From the NCBI GenBank assembly GCA_022827945.1, contig JAJEIT010000027.1:1-35480 (forward strand): DNA of 35,480 nucleotides, in the 5' to 3' direction. The notes beneath the pieces were generated by a model. The model did no database searches, had not been told where the DNA came from, and saw nothing but the letters and a program-made list of their open reading frames with translations. A program made the translations under genes and the position numbers. Shown here in pieces: positions 13,976 to 21,800 of the stretch (position 1 is the first letter of the stretch; every line of letters starts with the position of its first letter). The DNA is from Dehalococcoidia bacterium. Lineage in GTDB: Bacteria > Chloroflexota > Dehalococcoidia > Tepidiformales > Tepidiformaceae.

Positions 13976-14491
13976 ATGGCCACGGAGACTGCCAGCCCAA
14001 CCACACTCGACACGCTCATCGCGGAGCGCGACATCACACGCGTACTCATGCTCTACGCACGCGCCATCGACCGCATCGATGCGGAGCTGCTCAAGAGCTG
14101 CTTCCACCCCGACGCCGTCCTTCGCTACGGCGACGACACGACCCCCGAGGCGTTCGCCGCGAACGCGCCGAACGGGCTGGGGGCCTACCGGTTCACGCAG
14201 CACCGCGTGGGCAACGTGATCATCGATGTGGAGGGCGACTTCGCCTGGTGCGAGTCGTACTGCCTGGCCCGCCACCGTATCCCCGGCGACGAGGGCAAGG
14301 TCGATGTGGACTTCCTCTGGGGCGGGCGCTACGTCGACCGCTTCGAGCGACGCGACGGGGAGTGGCGCATCCTGCGGCGGACGGTCGTGCACGACTACAC
14401 GCGGTTCGACCCGGTGACGGAGACGTGGCCAGGAGCGCCCGCCTTCACGCAGGGGCAGCACTCGACGGACGACATCGTCTACCAGCGGTAA
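13976..14491 (+). CDS. SnoaL-like / NTF2-fold protein
   Basis: A 171-residue single-domain protein of the SnoaL_4-like NTF2 superfamily. The N-terminal helix region IAERDITRVLMLYARAIDR, followed by LLKSCFHPDAVLRYGD, and the later strands FLWGGRYVDRFERRDGEWRILRR and VHDYTRFDPV are typical. The conical fold binds small hydrophobic molecules; members include isomerases, dehydratases and non-catalytic binders, so no reaction is assigned. A strong ribosome site precedes the ATG. The exonuclease gene begins 12 bp downstream, so the two are probably co-transcribed though not obviously related in function. Confidence 0.82.
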   Translation: MATETASPTTLDTLIAERDITRVLMLYARAIDRIDAELLKSCFHPDAVLRYGDDTTPEAFAANAPNGLGAYRFTQHRVGNVIIDVEGDFAWCESYCLARHRIPGDEGKVDVDFLWGGRYVDRFERRDGEWRILRRTVVHDYTRFDPVTETWPGAPAFTQGQHSTDDIVYQR

Positions 14492-14503
14492 GGGGGCGGA
14501 GCC

Positions 14504-15373
14504 GTGCGGCTCGTCCTGCTCGACGCGACCTACGAGTTGTTCCGCTCGTACTTCGGCGCGCCGCCGCGGACGGCGCCGGACGGGCGCCAGGTAGGCGCGG
14601 TCGCGGGAATCGCGGCGAGCACGCTGGCGCTCCTGCGGGAGCAGGAGCCCCTGGCGATAGCGGCGGCGACGGATACGGTCGTGCACTCGTTCCGGAACGA
14701 GCTGTACGCAGGTTACAAGACGGACGCGGGCGTGCCCGAGGACCTGCTGGCACAGTTCCCCCTGGCGGAGGACGCGCTCGAGGCGCTGGGCGTGACCGTC
14801 TGGCGGATGCGGGAGTTCGAGGCAGACGACGGCATGGCCTCGGGCGCGGCCCGCTTCGCGGACGAGGCTGAGCAGATCTTCCTCGCCTCGCCGGACAAGG
14901 ACCTGGCCCAGTGCGTCGACGGCGACCACGTGGTCATGCTGGACCGCCGGAAGGGCGTGACGACGAACGCCGAGGGGGTGCGCGAGAAGTTCGGCGTCGG
15001 GCCGGAGTCGATCCCCGACTACCTGGCGCTGGTCGGCGACGCAGCGGACGGCTTCCCGGGGCTGCCGGGGTGGGGGGCGAAGTCGACGGCGACGGTCCTT
15101 GCCCACTACGTCCACCTGGAGGCAATCCCGGAGGCACACGGGGACTGGGCGGTGCAGCCGCGCGGGGCGGGTCGCCTGGCGAAGTCGCTGCGGGAGGGGC
15201 AGGAGGACGCGGCGCTGTTCAAGGAACTGGCGACGCTCCGCCGGGACGCGCCCATCCCGCAGACGTTCGCCGATCTCGAGTGGCTGGGCGTCCCACGGGA
15301 GCCCTGGCAGGCACTCTGCGACGAGCTGGGGTTGGGCGAGCTTCGCTCGCGGCCGCACCGCTGGCTGGGTTAG
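14504..15373 (+). CDS. 5'-3' exonuclease (PolA N-terminal/FEN-like, stand-alone)
   Basis: A 289-residue flap-type nuclease without a polymerase domain. Metal-ligand motifs are present: Asp7 in VLLDATYELF, the arch Tyr-Lys in ELYAGYKTDAG, Glu/Asp cluster EFEADDGMAS, SPDKDLAQ, and LVGDAADGFPGLPGWGAKST, the helix-three-turn-helix that grips DNA. Such proteins remove RNA primers or 5' flaps. The start is GTG 14504 with GGCGGAG just upstream. It ends four bases from the convergent branched-chain E2 gene, the two TAGs forming the palindrome TAGGCGCCTA. A full PolA is expected elsewhere. Confidence 0.88.
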   Translation: MRLVLLDATYELFRSYFGAPPRTAPDGRQVGAVAGIAASTLALLREQEPLAIAAATDTVVHSFRNELYAGYKTDAGVPEDLLAQFPLAEDALEALGVTVWRMREFEADDGMASGAARFADEAEQIFLASPDKDLAQCVDGDHVVMLDRRKGVTTNAEGVREKFGVGPESIPDYLALVGDAADGFPGLPGWGAKSTATVLAHYVHLEAIPEAHGDWAVQPRGAGRLAKSLREGQEDAALFKELATLRRDAPIPQTFADLEWLGVPREPWQALCDELGLGELRSRPHRWLG

Positions 15374-15377
15374 GCGC

Positions 15378-16613
15378 CTAACTCAGCGCCTCCAGGCGGT
15401 CCTTGAGGGCGGCGAGGAAGGCGCCTGCCTCGGCGCCGTCGAGGGCGCGATGGTCGAAGCTCAGGGCGACGTTCATCACGGAACGGATGGCGATGGCGTC
15501 GCCCTCGACGACGACGGGCCTGCGGACGACCCGCTCCATTGTGACGATGCCGATCTGCGGGTGGTTCACGATCGGGTTCGAGGCGATCGAGCCGAAGGCG
15601 CCCGTGTTGTTCACGGTGAAGGTGCCGGCCTCCATGTCCTCGATGCGGAGCTTGCCGGCATGGGCGCGCGCAACGAGGTCGTCGATACGGCGGGCCAGGC
15701 CGGCGACGCTCAGGTCGCGGGCGTTCGGCACGACGGGGACGACGAGGCCGCGCTCGGTGGCGATGGCGATGCCGAGGTTCACGCGCCGGTAGCGGCGCAG
15801 CTCATCGCCGTGCCAGCGGGCGTTGAGCTCGGGGAAGTCGGTGAGGGTGTGGGCGACGGTGGAGGCGAAGTAGGGCAGGTAGGTGAGGTCAACGCCGGCG
15901 AAGCGCTCACGTTCGCGGGCGCGGAGATCGACCAGTCCCGAGACGTCGGCCTCGACCATCATCCAGGCCTGGGGCGCCTCCGCCGTGGAGCGCGCCATGT
16001 TCTCGCCAATCTTGCGGCGCGTTGGGGAGAGGGGGACGACGTCGTAGGCGTCGGAGGCTGCCACGGTCGCCACCTCGGGTGGGGGAACGACCTCGCCATC
16101 GGGGAGGGGGAGGGGTGCCGCCGCAGGCGGGATGCCGTCGGCAGCGGCGGCTTCACGCGCACGCTCGTCGATGAGGGCCTGCACATCCTTGCGGGTCACG
16201 CGGCCGCCGCGACCGCTGCCGGCGATGGCGGCGAGGTCGATGTCGTGCTTGGCGGCGAGTCGCTGGACGACCGGGGAGTAGACGCCCGAGCGGCTGTTGT
16301 CGGCAGCAGGGGCGGCTTCCGCTTCAGCGGCAGCCGGTTCCGCAACGGCGGCGGGGGCGGGCTCAGGGGAGGCAGAGGCCGCTTCGTTGATGGTGCAGAG
16401 CGGAGCATCGACATCGACGGTCTCGCCCTCGGGCACGAGGATCTCGCCGAGGGTCCCCTCGAAGGGGGAGGGAAGCTCGGCCGAGACCTTCTCGGTTTCG
16501 ATCTCGCAGAGGGATTCGTCGAGGGCGACGGTGTCGCCGGGCTGCTTCAGCCACTGGAGAACCGTGCCTTCGGTCACGCTTTCGCCGAGCTGCGGCATGG
16601 TGACGGTCGCCAT
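15378..16613 (-). CDS. bkdB: Branched-chain 2-oxoacid dehydrogenase E2 (dihydrolipoyl acyltransferase)
   Basis: E2 transfers the acyl group from lipoate to CoA and forms the core of the complex. The 411-residue protein has an N-terminal lipoyl domain with the modified lysine Lys42 in ETEKVSAE, an Ala/Pro-rich linker (about 80-108), a peripheral-subunit-binding domain (about 112-148, with AGSGRGGRVTRKDV), a second linker and the catalytic domain ending in SFDHRALDGAEAG (His388, Asp392). The start overlaps the E1beta stop by one base (TGATG). ETEKV lipoyl and FDHRALDG motifs also occur in 2-oxoglutarate E2; the adjoining E1 genes favour branched-chain. Confidence 0.9.
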   Translation of the reverse strand: MATVTMPQLGESVTEGTVLQWLKQPGDTVALDESLCEIETEKVSAELPSPFEGTLGEILVPEGETVDVDAPLCTINEAASASPEPAPAAVAEPAAAEAEAAPAADNSRSGVYSPVVQRLAAKHDIDLAAIAGSGRGGRVTRKDVQALIDERAREAAAADGIPPAAAPLPLPDGEVVPPPEVATVAASDAYDVVPLSPTRRKIGENMARSTAEAPQAWMMVEADVSGLVDLRARERERFAGVDLTYLPYFASTVAHTLTDFPELNARWHGDELRRYRRVNLGIAIATERGLVVPVVPNARDLSVAGLARRIDDLVARAHAGKLRIEDMEAGTFTVNNTGAFGSIASNPIVNHPQIGIVTMERVVRRPVVVEGDAIAIRSVMNVALSFDHRALDGAEAGAFLAALKDRLEALS

Positions 16614-17590
16614 CAGTAGGCCGCCAGGTCGCGCGCGGCGGCGGCGATCTTCGTGCGGTCGGGCATGAAGGCCGTCTCCATCGCCTCATGGAAGGGGATG
16701 GGGGGAATGTCGGGGCCGGCGAGCCGCCGGATGGGCGCGTCGAGGTCCTCGAAGGCGTGCTCGGCGATGATGCCGGCGATCTCGCCGCCAAGCCCGCCGG
16801 TCAGCGTGTCCTCGTGGACGATGAGCACCTTTCCGGTGGCGCGCGCGGCTTCGAGGATCGTCTCCCGGTCGAGCGGGTTGAGCGTGAGCAGGTCGACAAC
16901 CGTGCACTCGATGCCTTCGCCGGCAAGCTCCTCGGCGGCGGCGAGTGACTCGTGCAGCATGAGGCCGTAGGCGAACACCGTCAGGTCGTCGCCGTGGCGG
17001 GTGATGCGCGACTTGCCAATGCGGTCCTCGGCGGGGGCGCCATCGACCTCCTGGCGGATCAGCCGGTAGGTCCGCTTGTGCTCGAGGAAGAGCACGGGGT
17101 TGGGGTCGGCAATGGCGGCCTTCAGCAGCGAGCGGTAGTCGGCCGGGAACGAGGGCGCAACGACCTTGATGCCGGGCATGTGCGCGTAGTACGCCTCGAT
17201 GCTCTGCGAGTGGTGCTGGCCGCCGTGGACGCCGCCGCCCCAGGGCGTGCGCACGACCATCGGCAGGTACTGCTCGCCGCGGGTGCGCCAGGACCAGCGG
17301 GAGGCCTCGCTGCAGAGCTGGTCGAAGCCGGCGTGAATGAAGTCGGCGAACTGGATCTCGGCGACGGGGCGCTGGCCGTAGTGGGCTGCGCCGATGGTGA
17401 TGCCGATGATGGAGGACTCGGCGAGCGGCGCATCAAGGACGCGGCCGGGGTACTTCGCCGAGAGGCCGTCGGTGGCGCGAAAGACGCCGCCCGCCTCGAG
17501 GTCCTCGCCGAGCAGGAATACGCGCTCGTCGGCAGCGAGCACCTCGTCGAGCGTCTCCCGGACGGCTTCGAGCACGCTGACCTCAGCCAT
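16613..17590 (-). CDS. bkdA2: Branched-chain 2-oxoacid dehydrogenase E1 beta
   Basis: The 325-residue beta subunit pairs with E1alpha to form the thiamine-diphosphate decarboxylase. It shows LLGEDLEAGGVFRATDGL (about 26-43), LDAPLAESSIIGITIGAA with the conserved Glu, VRTPWGGGVHGGQHHSQS, and KVVAPSFPADYRSLLKAAI. The C-terminal transketolase-like domain has VIHEDT-type LIVHEDTLTGGLGGEIAG. The open frame extends upstream, but the ATG at 17590 fits the family start (MAEVSVLEAVRETLDEVL) and overlaps the E1alpha stop by 8 bp. Confidence 0.92.
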   Translation of the reverse strand: MAEVSVLEAVRETLDEVLAADERVFLLGEDLEAGGVFRATDGLSAKYPGRVLDAPLAESSIIGITIGAAHYGQRPVAEIQFADFIHAGFDQLCSEASRWSWRTRGEQYLPMVVRTPWGGGVHGGQHHSQSIEAYYAHMPGIKVVAPSFPADYRSLLKAAIADPNPVLFLEHKRTYRLIRQEVDGAPAEDRIGKSRITRHGDDLTVFAYGLMLHESLAAAEELAGEGIECTVVDLLTLNPLDRETILEAARATGKVLIVHEDTLTGGLGGEIAGIIAEHAFEDLDAPIRRLAGPDIPPIPFHEAMETAFMPDRTKIAAAARDLAAY

Positions 17591-18614
17591 CGTCGCCCTC
17601 CCGGTAGACGTAGCCGTACATGTCCTCGGGCACGGGATCGGGCTGGTCGAGGGCCCACCGGGCCGCGGCGCGCACCTCGACCTCGACGCCCGAATCGATG
17701 GCGTCGAGATCCTCGGGCGGGAAGAGGCAGTCCTCCTCGACACGGTTACGGAACAGGGCGATGGGGTCGCGGCTGGCCCAGTTCTCCAGCTCCTCGCGAG
17801 GGCGGTAGCGCCGGTGGTCGTCGTCGCTGGAGTGCGCCCACATGCGGAAGCACTTGGCCTCGATGAGGAAGGGGCCGGCGCCGCGGCGGGCCTGGTCGAC
17901 GGCGGGGCGCACCGTCTGGTAGACGGCGATGGCGTCGAGGCCGTCGACGACGGCGCTCTGGATGCCATAGGCGGAGGCGCGGTCGGCAACGTGGGGGACG
18001 GGCATCTCCTTCTCCGTTCGCTCGGAGATGGCGTAGCCGTTGTTCTCGACGAAGAAGATGACGGGGAGCTTGTGGATGGCGGCGAAGTTGAGCGCCTCGT
18101 GGAAGTCCCCGCGGCTGGTGCTGCCCTCGCCGCAGCTGGCGAAGGCGACGATCGGGTCGTTGCGCATCTTCGCCCCGAGGGCGACGCCGACGGCGTGCAC
18201 CAGCTGGGTCGCGACGACGCTGGACTGCGTGAGCACCCGTCGCCTCGCGCTGCCCCAGTGCGAGGGCATCTGGCGACCGAAGGAGTTCGGGTCGTCGAGC
18301 TTGCCGAGGGCGTTGAGCATCGCCTCGCGGGCGGTCATACCGAGGACGAGCATGACGCCGAGGTCGCGGTAATAGGGGGCCGCGTAGTCAACGCCTGCCT
18401 TGAGGGCCATGCCCGCGCCCACCTGCGCCGCTTCCTGTCCGGCGCCGGCGATGACGAAGTCGGCCCGTCCTTGGCGGTTCAGGGTCATCATGCGCTCCTC
18501 AAGCCGCCGCGAGAGGAGCATGTAGCGGTAGATGGCCTCGAGCTGCTCTTCGCTGAGGAGGTAGTCGTCCAGCATCTCGCTGGAGCGTGGGACGCGTGTC
18601 TGGCTGGCGGTCAT
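17583..18614 (-). CDS. bkdA1: Branched-chain 2-oxoacid dehydrogenase E1 alpha
   Basis: This 343-residue thiamine-diphosphate enzyme decarboxylates branched-chain 2-oxoacids derived from Leu, Ile and Val. The cofactor motif runs from GEGSTSRGDFHEALNFA (162-178) to VENN (189-192). SHWGS (118-122) and the phosphorylation-loop-like SSDDDHRRYR distinguish it from the pyruvate paralogue at 27.7 kb, whose loop reads RYRGHSMADPELYR. The ATG at 18614 has GGAAGGA about 11 bases upstream, inside an inverted repeat. It heads a three-gene operon; E3 is absent from the window. Confidence 0.92.
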   Translation of the reverse strand: MTASQTRVPRSSEMLDDYLLSEEQLEAIYRYMLLSRRLEERMMTLNRQGRADFVIAGAGQEAAQVGAGMALKAGVDYAAPYYRDLGVMLVLGMTAREAMLNALGKLDDPNSFGRQMPSHWGSARRRVLTQSSVVATQLVHAVGVALGAKMRNDPIVAFASCGEGSTSRGDFHEALNFAAIHKLPVIFFVENNGYAISERTEKEMPVPHVADRASAYGIQSAVVDGLDAIAVYQTVRPAVDQARRGAGPFLIEAKCFRMWAHSSDDDHRRYRPREELENWASRDPIALFRNRVEEDCLFPPEDLDAIDSGVEVEVRAAARWALDQPDPVPEDMYGYVYREGDDG

Positions 18615-18621
18615 CGTGCGC

Positions 18622-18638
18622 GGATTCCTTCCGAATCC
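18622..18638 (-). promoter_or_regulatory. Inverted repeat enclosing the bkdA1 ribosome site
   Basis: GGATTC-CTTCC-GAATCC (plus strand) is a perfect 6-bp inverted repeat with a five-base centre. On the transcribed minus strand the centre is GGAAG, the core of the Shine-Dalgarno GGAAGGA. It lies just downstream of the TAGCAT box, so it could be an operator over the start site or an RNA hairpin presenting the ribosome site in its loop. Confidence 0.5.
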
Positions 18639-18644
18639 ATGCTA
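18639..18644 (-). promoter_or_regulatory. Extended -10-like box for the bkd operon
   Basis: The minus strand reads TGCTAGCAT (extended -10 form), giving a predicted start around 18632, at the edge of the inverted repeat. No -35 consensus is visible. Confidence 0.45.
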
Positions 18645-18674
18645 GCAGGGTGGTGTCATGGGGGCTGTTGGCGG

Positions 18675-18680
18675 TAGATT
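18675..18680 (+). promoter_or_regulatory. -10-like box for the secreted protease (leaderless)
   Basis: TAGATT lies exactly six bases before the GTG start at 18687, with no Shine-Dalgarno between, consistent with a leaderless transcript divergent from the bkd promoter. Confidence 0.4.
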
Positions 18681-18686
18681 CGCCGA

Positions 18687-21338
18687 GTGAGGCGCGCAAG
18701 GTTGTGGGGGGCGGCGCTCGCGGTGGTGGTGGCGCTGGGCATGGCGGCAAGCGTGGGAGCACAGTCGCCCGGCACTCCTCACCGATTCGGCGGCTCCGTC
18801 ACCTTCGACGGTGAGCCAGCGGCCGCCGGCACCTCGGTCACGGCCATCGTCAACGGCGCCGAGTGTGGCTCCGCCACGGTCATCGAGAGCGTTGCAGGCT
18901 CGACCTATGCGCTCGATGTGCCCGACAGCTGCGCCGATGCAGGTGACGCTGTCGCCTTCCAGGTCGGTGGCTACCACGCCGCAGAATCCGGAACCTGGAG
19001 CGGTAGTGGTCGCACCGACCTGGACCTGACAGCCTCCTCCCAGTCAACTGAGCGATCGTGCCCCGATGGGTGGGAGTGGGACGCCAGATACGGCGAGTGC
19101 GCCCCTGACGAACCGGCGGAGGGACCAGCCGAACCAGAAGAGCCAAGCGAACCCGCAACGGTGAATGTTGAGGTGCGAGTCTGGCAACTCGTGTCGAATG
19201 CGCTCAGCATCCACATCAGCGCCCGACCCCAAGGCGGTTCCTGGGCCACGCTCGGCACGCTCCCCCTCCCGCTCGACGACGGCTTCAGCAGCGGCGGGAC
19301 CTTCCGCTATGGCGACATCTCGGTCGAGGGCGTCGAGGTGCGAGTCTGGCAACGGGTCTCGAATGCGCTCCGCATTTACATCAGCGCGCGGCCCGAGGGC
19401 GGCTCGTGGGACACGCTCGGCACGATCCTCCTGCCGCTGGACGACGGCTTCAGCCGCAGCGGGACATTCCGCTACGGCGACATCACGGTCGAGGTTCCGG
19501 CGCCGGAGCCGGAGGAAACCGCTGAGCCGGTGGAAGCCACGCCGACACCGAGCGACCGAAGCCAGTGCCGCATCGATGAATCGATGGCCGCGCGCGTGAT
19601 CGCCAGCACAGTCAAGGTCGAAACGCCGACAGGAACGGGGAGCGCCTTCTACATCGGGAACGGCGAGTTCGTCACCGCCGCCCACGTCGTCGACAACAAC
19701 CCCCGCACGATCACGCTCCGCAACGAACGCGTCAACGCCTCCGCGCGCCTCATCGGATACACATCGCGGGAAGACGGCGACTTGGCGATCCTATCTGCGT
19801 CCGCGTCCAACATGGCGGCGCTCGAGTGGGCGGGCGCAATCGGCGAAGGCGCGGAGGTCGCGGTCGTTGGCTACCCCCTGGGGCAGGGACTGCGCGCCTC
19901 GATCTCGCGGGGCATCATTTCGCGCACGTTCACGGACCAGGCGGGCGTCTCCCAGATGCAGACGGACGCACCCGCCAATCCCGGTAACAGCGGAGGGCCG
20001 CTGGTCGACGCCTGCGGTCGCGTAGCGGGGGTCGTCAGCTGGAAGATCCAACGTGACAGCCAGGGGAACGCGACGGAAGGTCTGGCCTTAGTCGTAGGCG
20101 AGCCGACGCTGGCGGCCCGTCTCACCTCTATCCGGTCCGGACAGTACGTCGCCCCCGTCGAGAAGAACTTCCTCACCATCACCGCCTTCTGCACCCAACT
20201 GCCCGCCGAGGACTTTACCTCCGCCGAGTGCCACAGCCGCTCGTCAAGCCTCAACCTCACCGGCGGCCGTAGATGGAGCGTCTGGGCCAAGGGAGTTGAA
20301 GACTGGGACGACGTCGTCTACCGCTTCAATGAGGAAGGGTCAGGGGTCCGCCAATCGGGCGTAGAAGCAGTCCTTCGGTCTCTGGGCTCGGGCTGCCACG
20401 AACTTGAGATAGCCGAGAATGGCATCTCGACACACTGGTCGACGCCCTACGAATTCTGCTTCGCGACAGTGGCGACTGGACCTACATGGGCGCAGATGGA
20501 TGCGCTCGTTGAGGCGGTATACGAGCGCTGGGATTCGACGCATACCGCACGGGCTGCCCTGTGGGACCAATGGAACGCCATCGTCAGCTACGAACGTGTC
20601 CCCTCGCCCAGACTGGCAGAGATAGCCTTGGATGTAGCCGATCTCAGCATCAGGATGGCAGACCGTGTAGGAAACCTCAAAGGGGATCCGGCATTGTTGA
20701 ATGTGACCGTAGCAGACTGGTGGCTCAAAGCGTGGAACTACTGGCTCAAGGTTGGGGAGATGGACTTAGAACACGCAAGGCACGCCCGCGATGAAGTGAC
20801 ATGGGGCGCGGTGCTGCAGGCGAAGGCCGACCAAGCCACTGCCTACGCCGCACAAAAGCGCGCGGAGTGTGCCGTATGGCGCCTGCTGTATACGAACGCG
20901 GAAGTGGTCTGCAACCAGACGGCAGCCGCCGAGCAGGCCGCCACGGAGGCCGAAGCGGCAGCAAGGGCATGGACGCCTCCAGTGGTGGCCACGCCGACCC
21001 CATCAACTTGGACTTTGCAGTCGATCGACGGCTCTGCCACGCTGATCGCAGATGACGGGACGTACCTAGGACTCGTAAGTAGCAACCGGTTTGAGTCCGA
21101 CTCCATATGCAACAGGTTTGGAGATCACGGAAGTCGATTTGCATCGGATAGTGTACGGAACAGGTTCAGCACCTACGGCAGCAGCTTTGGGTTCCAAAGT
21201 GCCTACAGCTCATACGCAACCAGCCCTCCTGCCATTTATGTCAATGGGAGAGCGATCGGGTATCTGACCAAGAACGACTTCCTTGCTGGCGCTGTTGATC
21301 CCGACGTCTTGTTCGCCACCTACGACTGCGTGTACTAG
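18687..21338 (+). CDS. Mosaic secreted trypsin-like serine protease (S1C-type) with repeats
   Basis: An 883-residue exported protein. The GTG start gives a signal peptide (residues 1-26, ending VGAQ). Then: a beta-rich domain (about 31-118), a linker with a Cys pair (SCPDGWEWDARYGECAPD), two tandem 55-residue repeats (161-269), a Thr/Pro/Glu linker, and a trypsin-like protease domain with His333 (TAAHVV), Asp365 (DGDLAIL) and Ser435 (NPGNSGGPL), resembling the DegP/HtrA catalytic fold. A 450-residue C-terminal part follows: an unassigned Cys-containing region, a helical Ala-rich stretch, and Ser/Asn/Phe-rich short repeats (about 800-850). No PDZ domain is recognised. The last third is visibly AT-richer than neighbours. 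The protease is very likely active; target and role of the appendages are unknown. Confidence 0.88.
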   Translation: MRRARLWGAALAVVVALGMAASVGAQSPGTPHRFGGSVTFDGEPAAAGTSVTAIVNGAECGSATVIESVAGSTYALDVPDSCADAGDAVAFQVGGYHAAESGTWSGSGRTDLDLTASSQSTERSCPDGWEWDARYGECAPDEPAEGPAEPEEPSEPATVNVEVRVWQLVSNALSIHISARPQGGSWATLGTLPLPLDDGFSSGGTFRYGDISVEGVEVRVWQRVSNALRIYISARPEGGSWDTLGTILLPLDDGFSRSGTFRYGDITVEVPAPEPEETAEPVEATPTPSDRSQCRIDESMAARVIASTVKVETPTGTGSAFYIGNGEFVTAAHVVDNNPRTITLRNERVNASARLIGYTSREDGDLAILSASASNMAALEWAGAIGEGAEVAVVGYPLGQGLRASISRGIISRTFTDQAGVSQMQTDAPANPGNSGGPLVDACGRVAGVVSWKIQRDSQGNATEGLALVVGEPTLAARLTSIRSGQYVAPVEKNFLTITAFCTQLPAEDFTSAECHSRSSSLNLTGGRRWSVWAKGVEDWDDVVYRFNEEGSGVRQSGVEAVLRSLGSGCHELEIAENGISTHWSTPYEFCFATVATGPTWAQMDALVEAVYERWDSTHTARAALWDQWNAIVSYERVPSPRLAEIALDVADLSIRMADRVGNLKGDPALLNVTVADWWLKAWNYWLKVGEMDLEHARHARDEVTWGAVLQAKADQATAYAAQKRAECAVWRLLYTNAEVVCNQTAAAEQAATEAEAAARAWTPPVVATPTPSTWTLQSIDGSATLIADDGTYLGLVSSNRFESDSICNRFGDHGSRFASDSVRNRFSTYGSSFGFQSAYSSYATSPPAIYVNGRAIGYLTKNDFLAGAVDPDVLFATYDCVY
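19167..19331 (+). repeat. 55-residue tandem repeat, copy 1
   Basis: Encodes residues 161-215 of the protease (VEVRVWQLVSNALSIHISAR onward, ending FRYGDISVEG). It is directly abutted by copy 2 with a 165-bp period and is similar at DNA level too. Confidence 0.9.
19332..19493 (+). repeat. 55-residue tandem repeat, copy 2
   Basis: Encodes residues 216-269 (VEVRVWQRVSNALRIYISAR onward, ending FRYGDITVE). Most residues match copy 1; both contain ARPxGGSWxTLGT and LDDGFSxxGTFRYGDI. Alternating polar/hydrophobic pattern suggests a beta fold. Confidence 0.9.
21054..21236 (+). repeat. C-terminal Ser/Asn/Phe short repeats in the protease
   Basis: Encodes about residues 790-850. Units follow the pattern SNRF-SDSICNRFGDHGS, RFASDSVRNRFSTYGS, SFGFQSAYSSYA and end in TSPPAIY. 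From memory, comparable DSI-N-YG-YGS repeats occur at the ends of other bacterial exported proteins; no family name is assigned. Base composition is AT-richer than the protease domain. Confidence 0.7.
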
Positions 21339-21370
21339 AGCTTCCGCTACACCTACGTGGCGAGCTCCTG

Positions 21371-21694
21371 TCAGGCCCGCTCGATGTCGGTGAGGGCGAA
21401 GTTCCCCCTTCCCCTGGGCGCGCCGTGCTCGTCGTAGAGGTAGTCGCCGTGGGTGCTGGATAGCTCTTCGCCGGGGGCCAGGGGCGGGCCGACGTCCGGC
21501 AGGGCTGCCATCTCCTTCCCGATGGCGCGCATCTGCTCGATGCGCTCCTCGCCTTCAGCCTTGCGCTACTGGCGCTCGCGTTCCAGACGTTCGCGCAGGG
21601 CGACCGTAATAGCGCCGGTCTTGGTCTCGCCCGTCAGTTCGGCCAACTCGGCAGCCAGGGGGCAGGTCTCCTCGTTTCTGATCCTGATGGCCAT
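21371..21694 (-). pseudogene. VapB-like antitoxin remnant interrupted by in-frame TAG
   Basis: From ATG 21694 the frame reads MAIRIRNEETCPLAAELAEL then TGETKTGAITVALRERLERE, the ribbon-helix-helix start of Rv0623/PSK-type VapB antitoxins, and hits TAG at 21568-21566. The same frame continues without a break for 65 further codons (RKAEGEERIEQMRAIGKEMA ... THGDYLYDEHGAPR ... ERA, TGA at 21373-21371). HGDYLYDEHG is the C-terminal toxin-binding tail typical of VapB. So one nonsense codon splits an otherwise complete antitoxin. No vapC toxin follows; the protease 3' end lies there on the other strand. A truncated 42-residue DNA-binding peptide could still be made. Confidence 0.75.
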
Positions 21695-21788
21695 GTCCGG
21701 CCTCCCCAACGGCGTTCTGTGCGTCTCTAACGTACAACGATTGTCCCGACTTCCGCCAAGACCAGGCTCCTCGTCTGGCACCTTCCCC

Positions 21789-21794
21789 TATGCT
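21789..21794 (+). promoter_or_regulatory. -10-like box for the SRAP gene (leaderless)
   Basis: TATGCT lies exactly six bases before the ATG at 21801 with no Shine-Dalgarno between them. No -35 consensus at 17 bp. Confidence 0.4.
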
Positions 21795-21800
21795 TGCGGC

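Noticed and set aside
14504..15373. A truncated DNA polymerase I
   Set aside because: It ends after the FEN-type domain with a normal C-terminus directly at a convergent gene; stand-alone exonucleases of this length are a known class.
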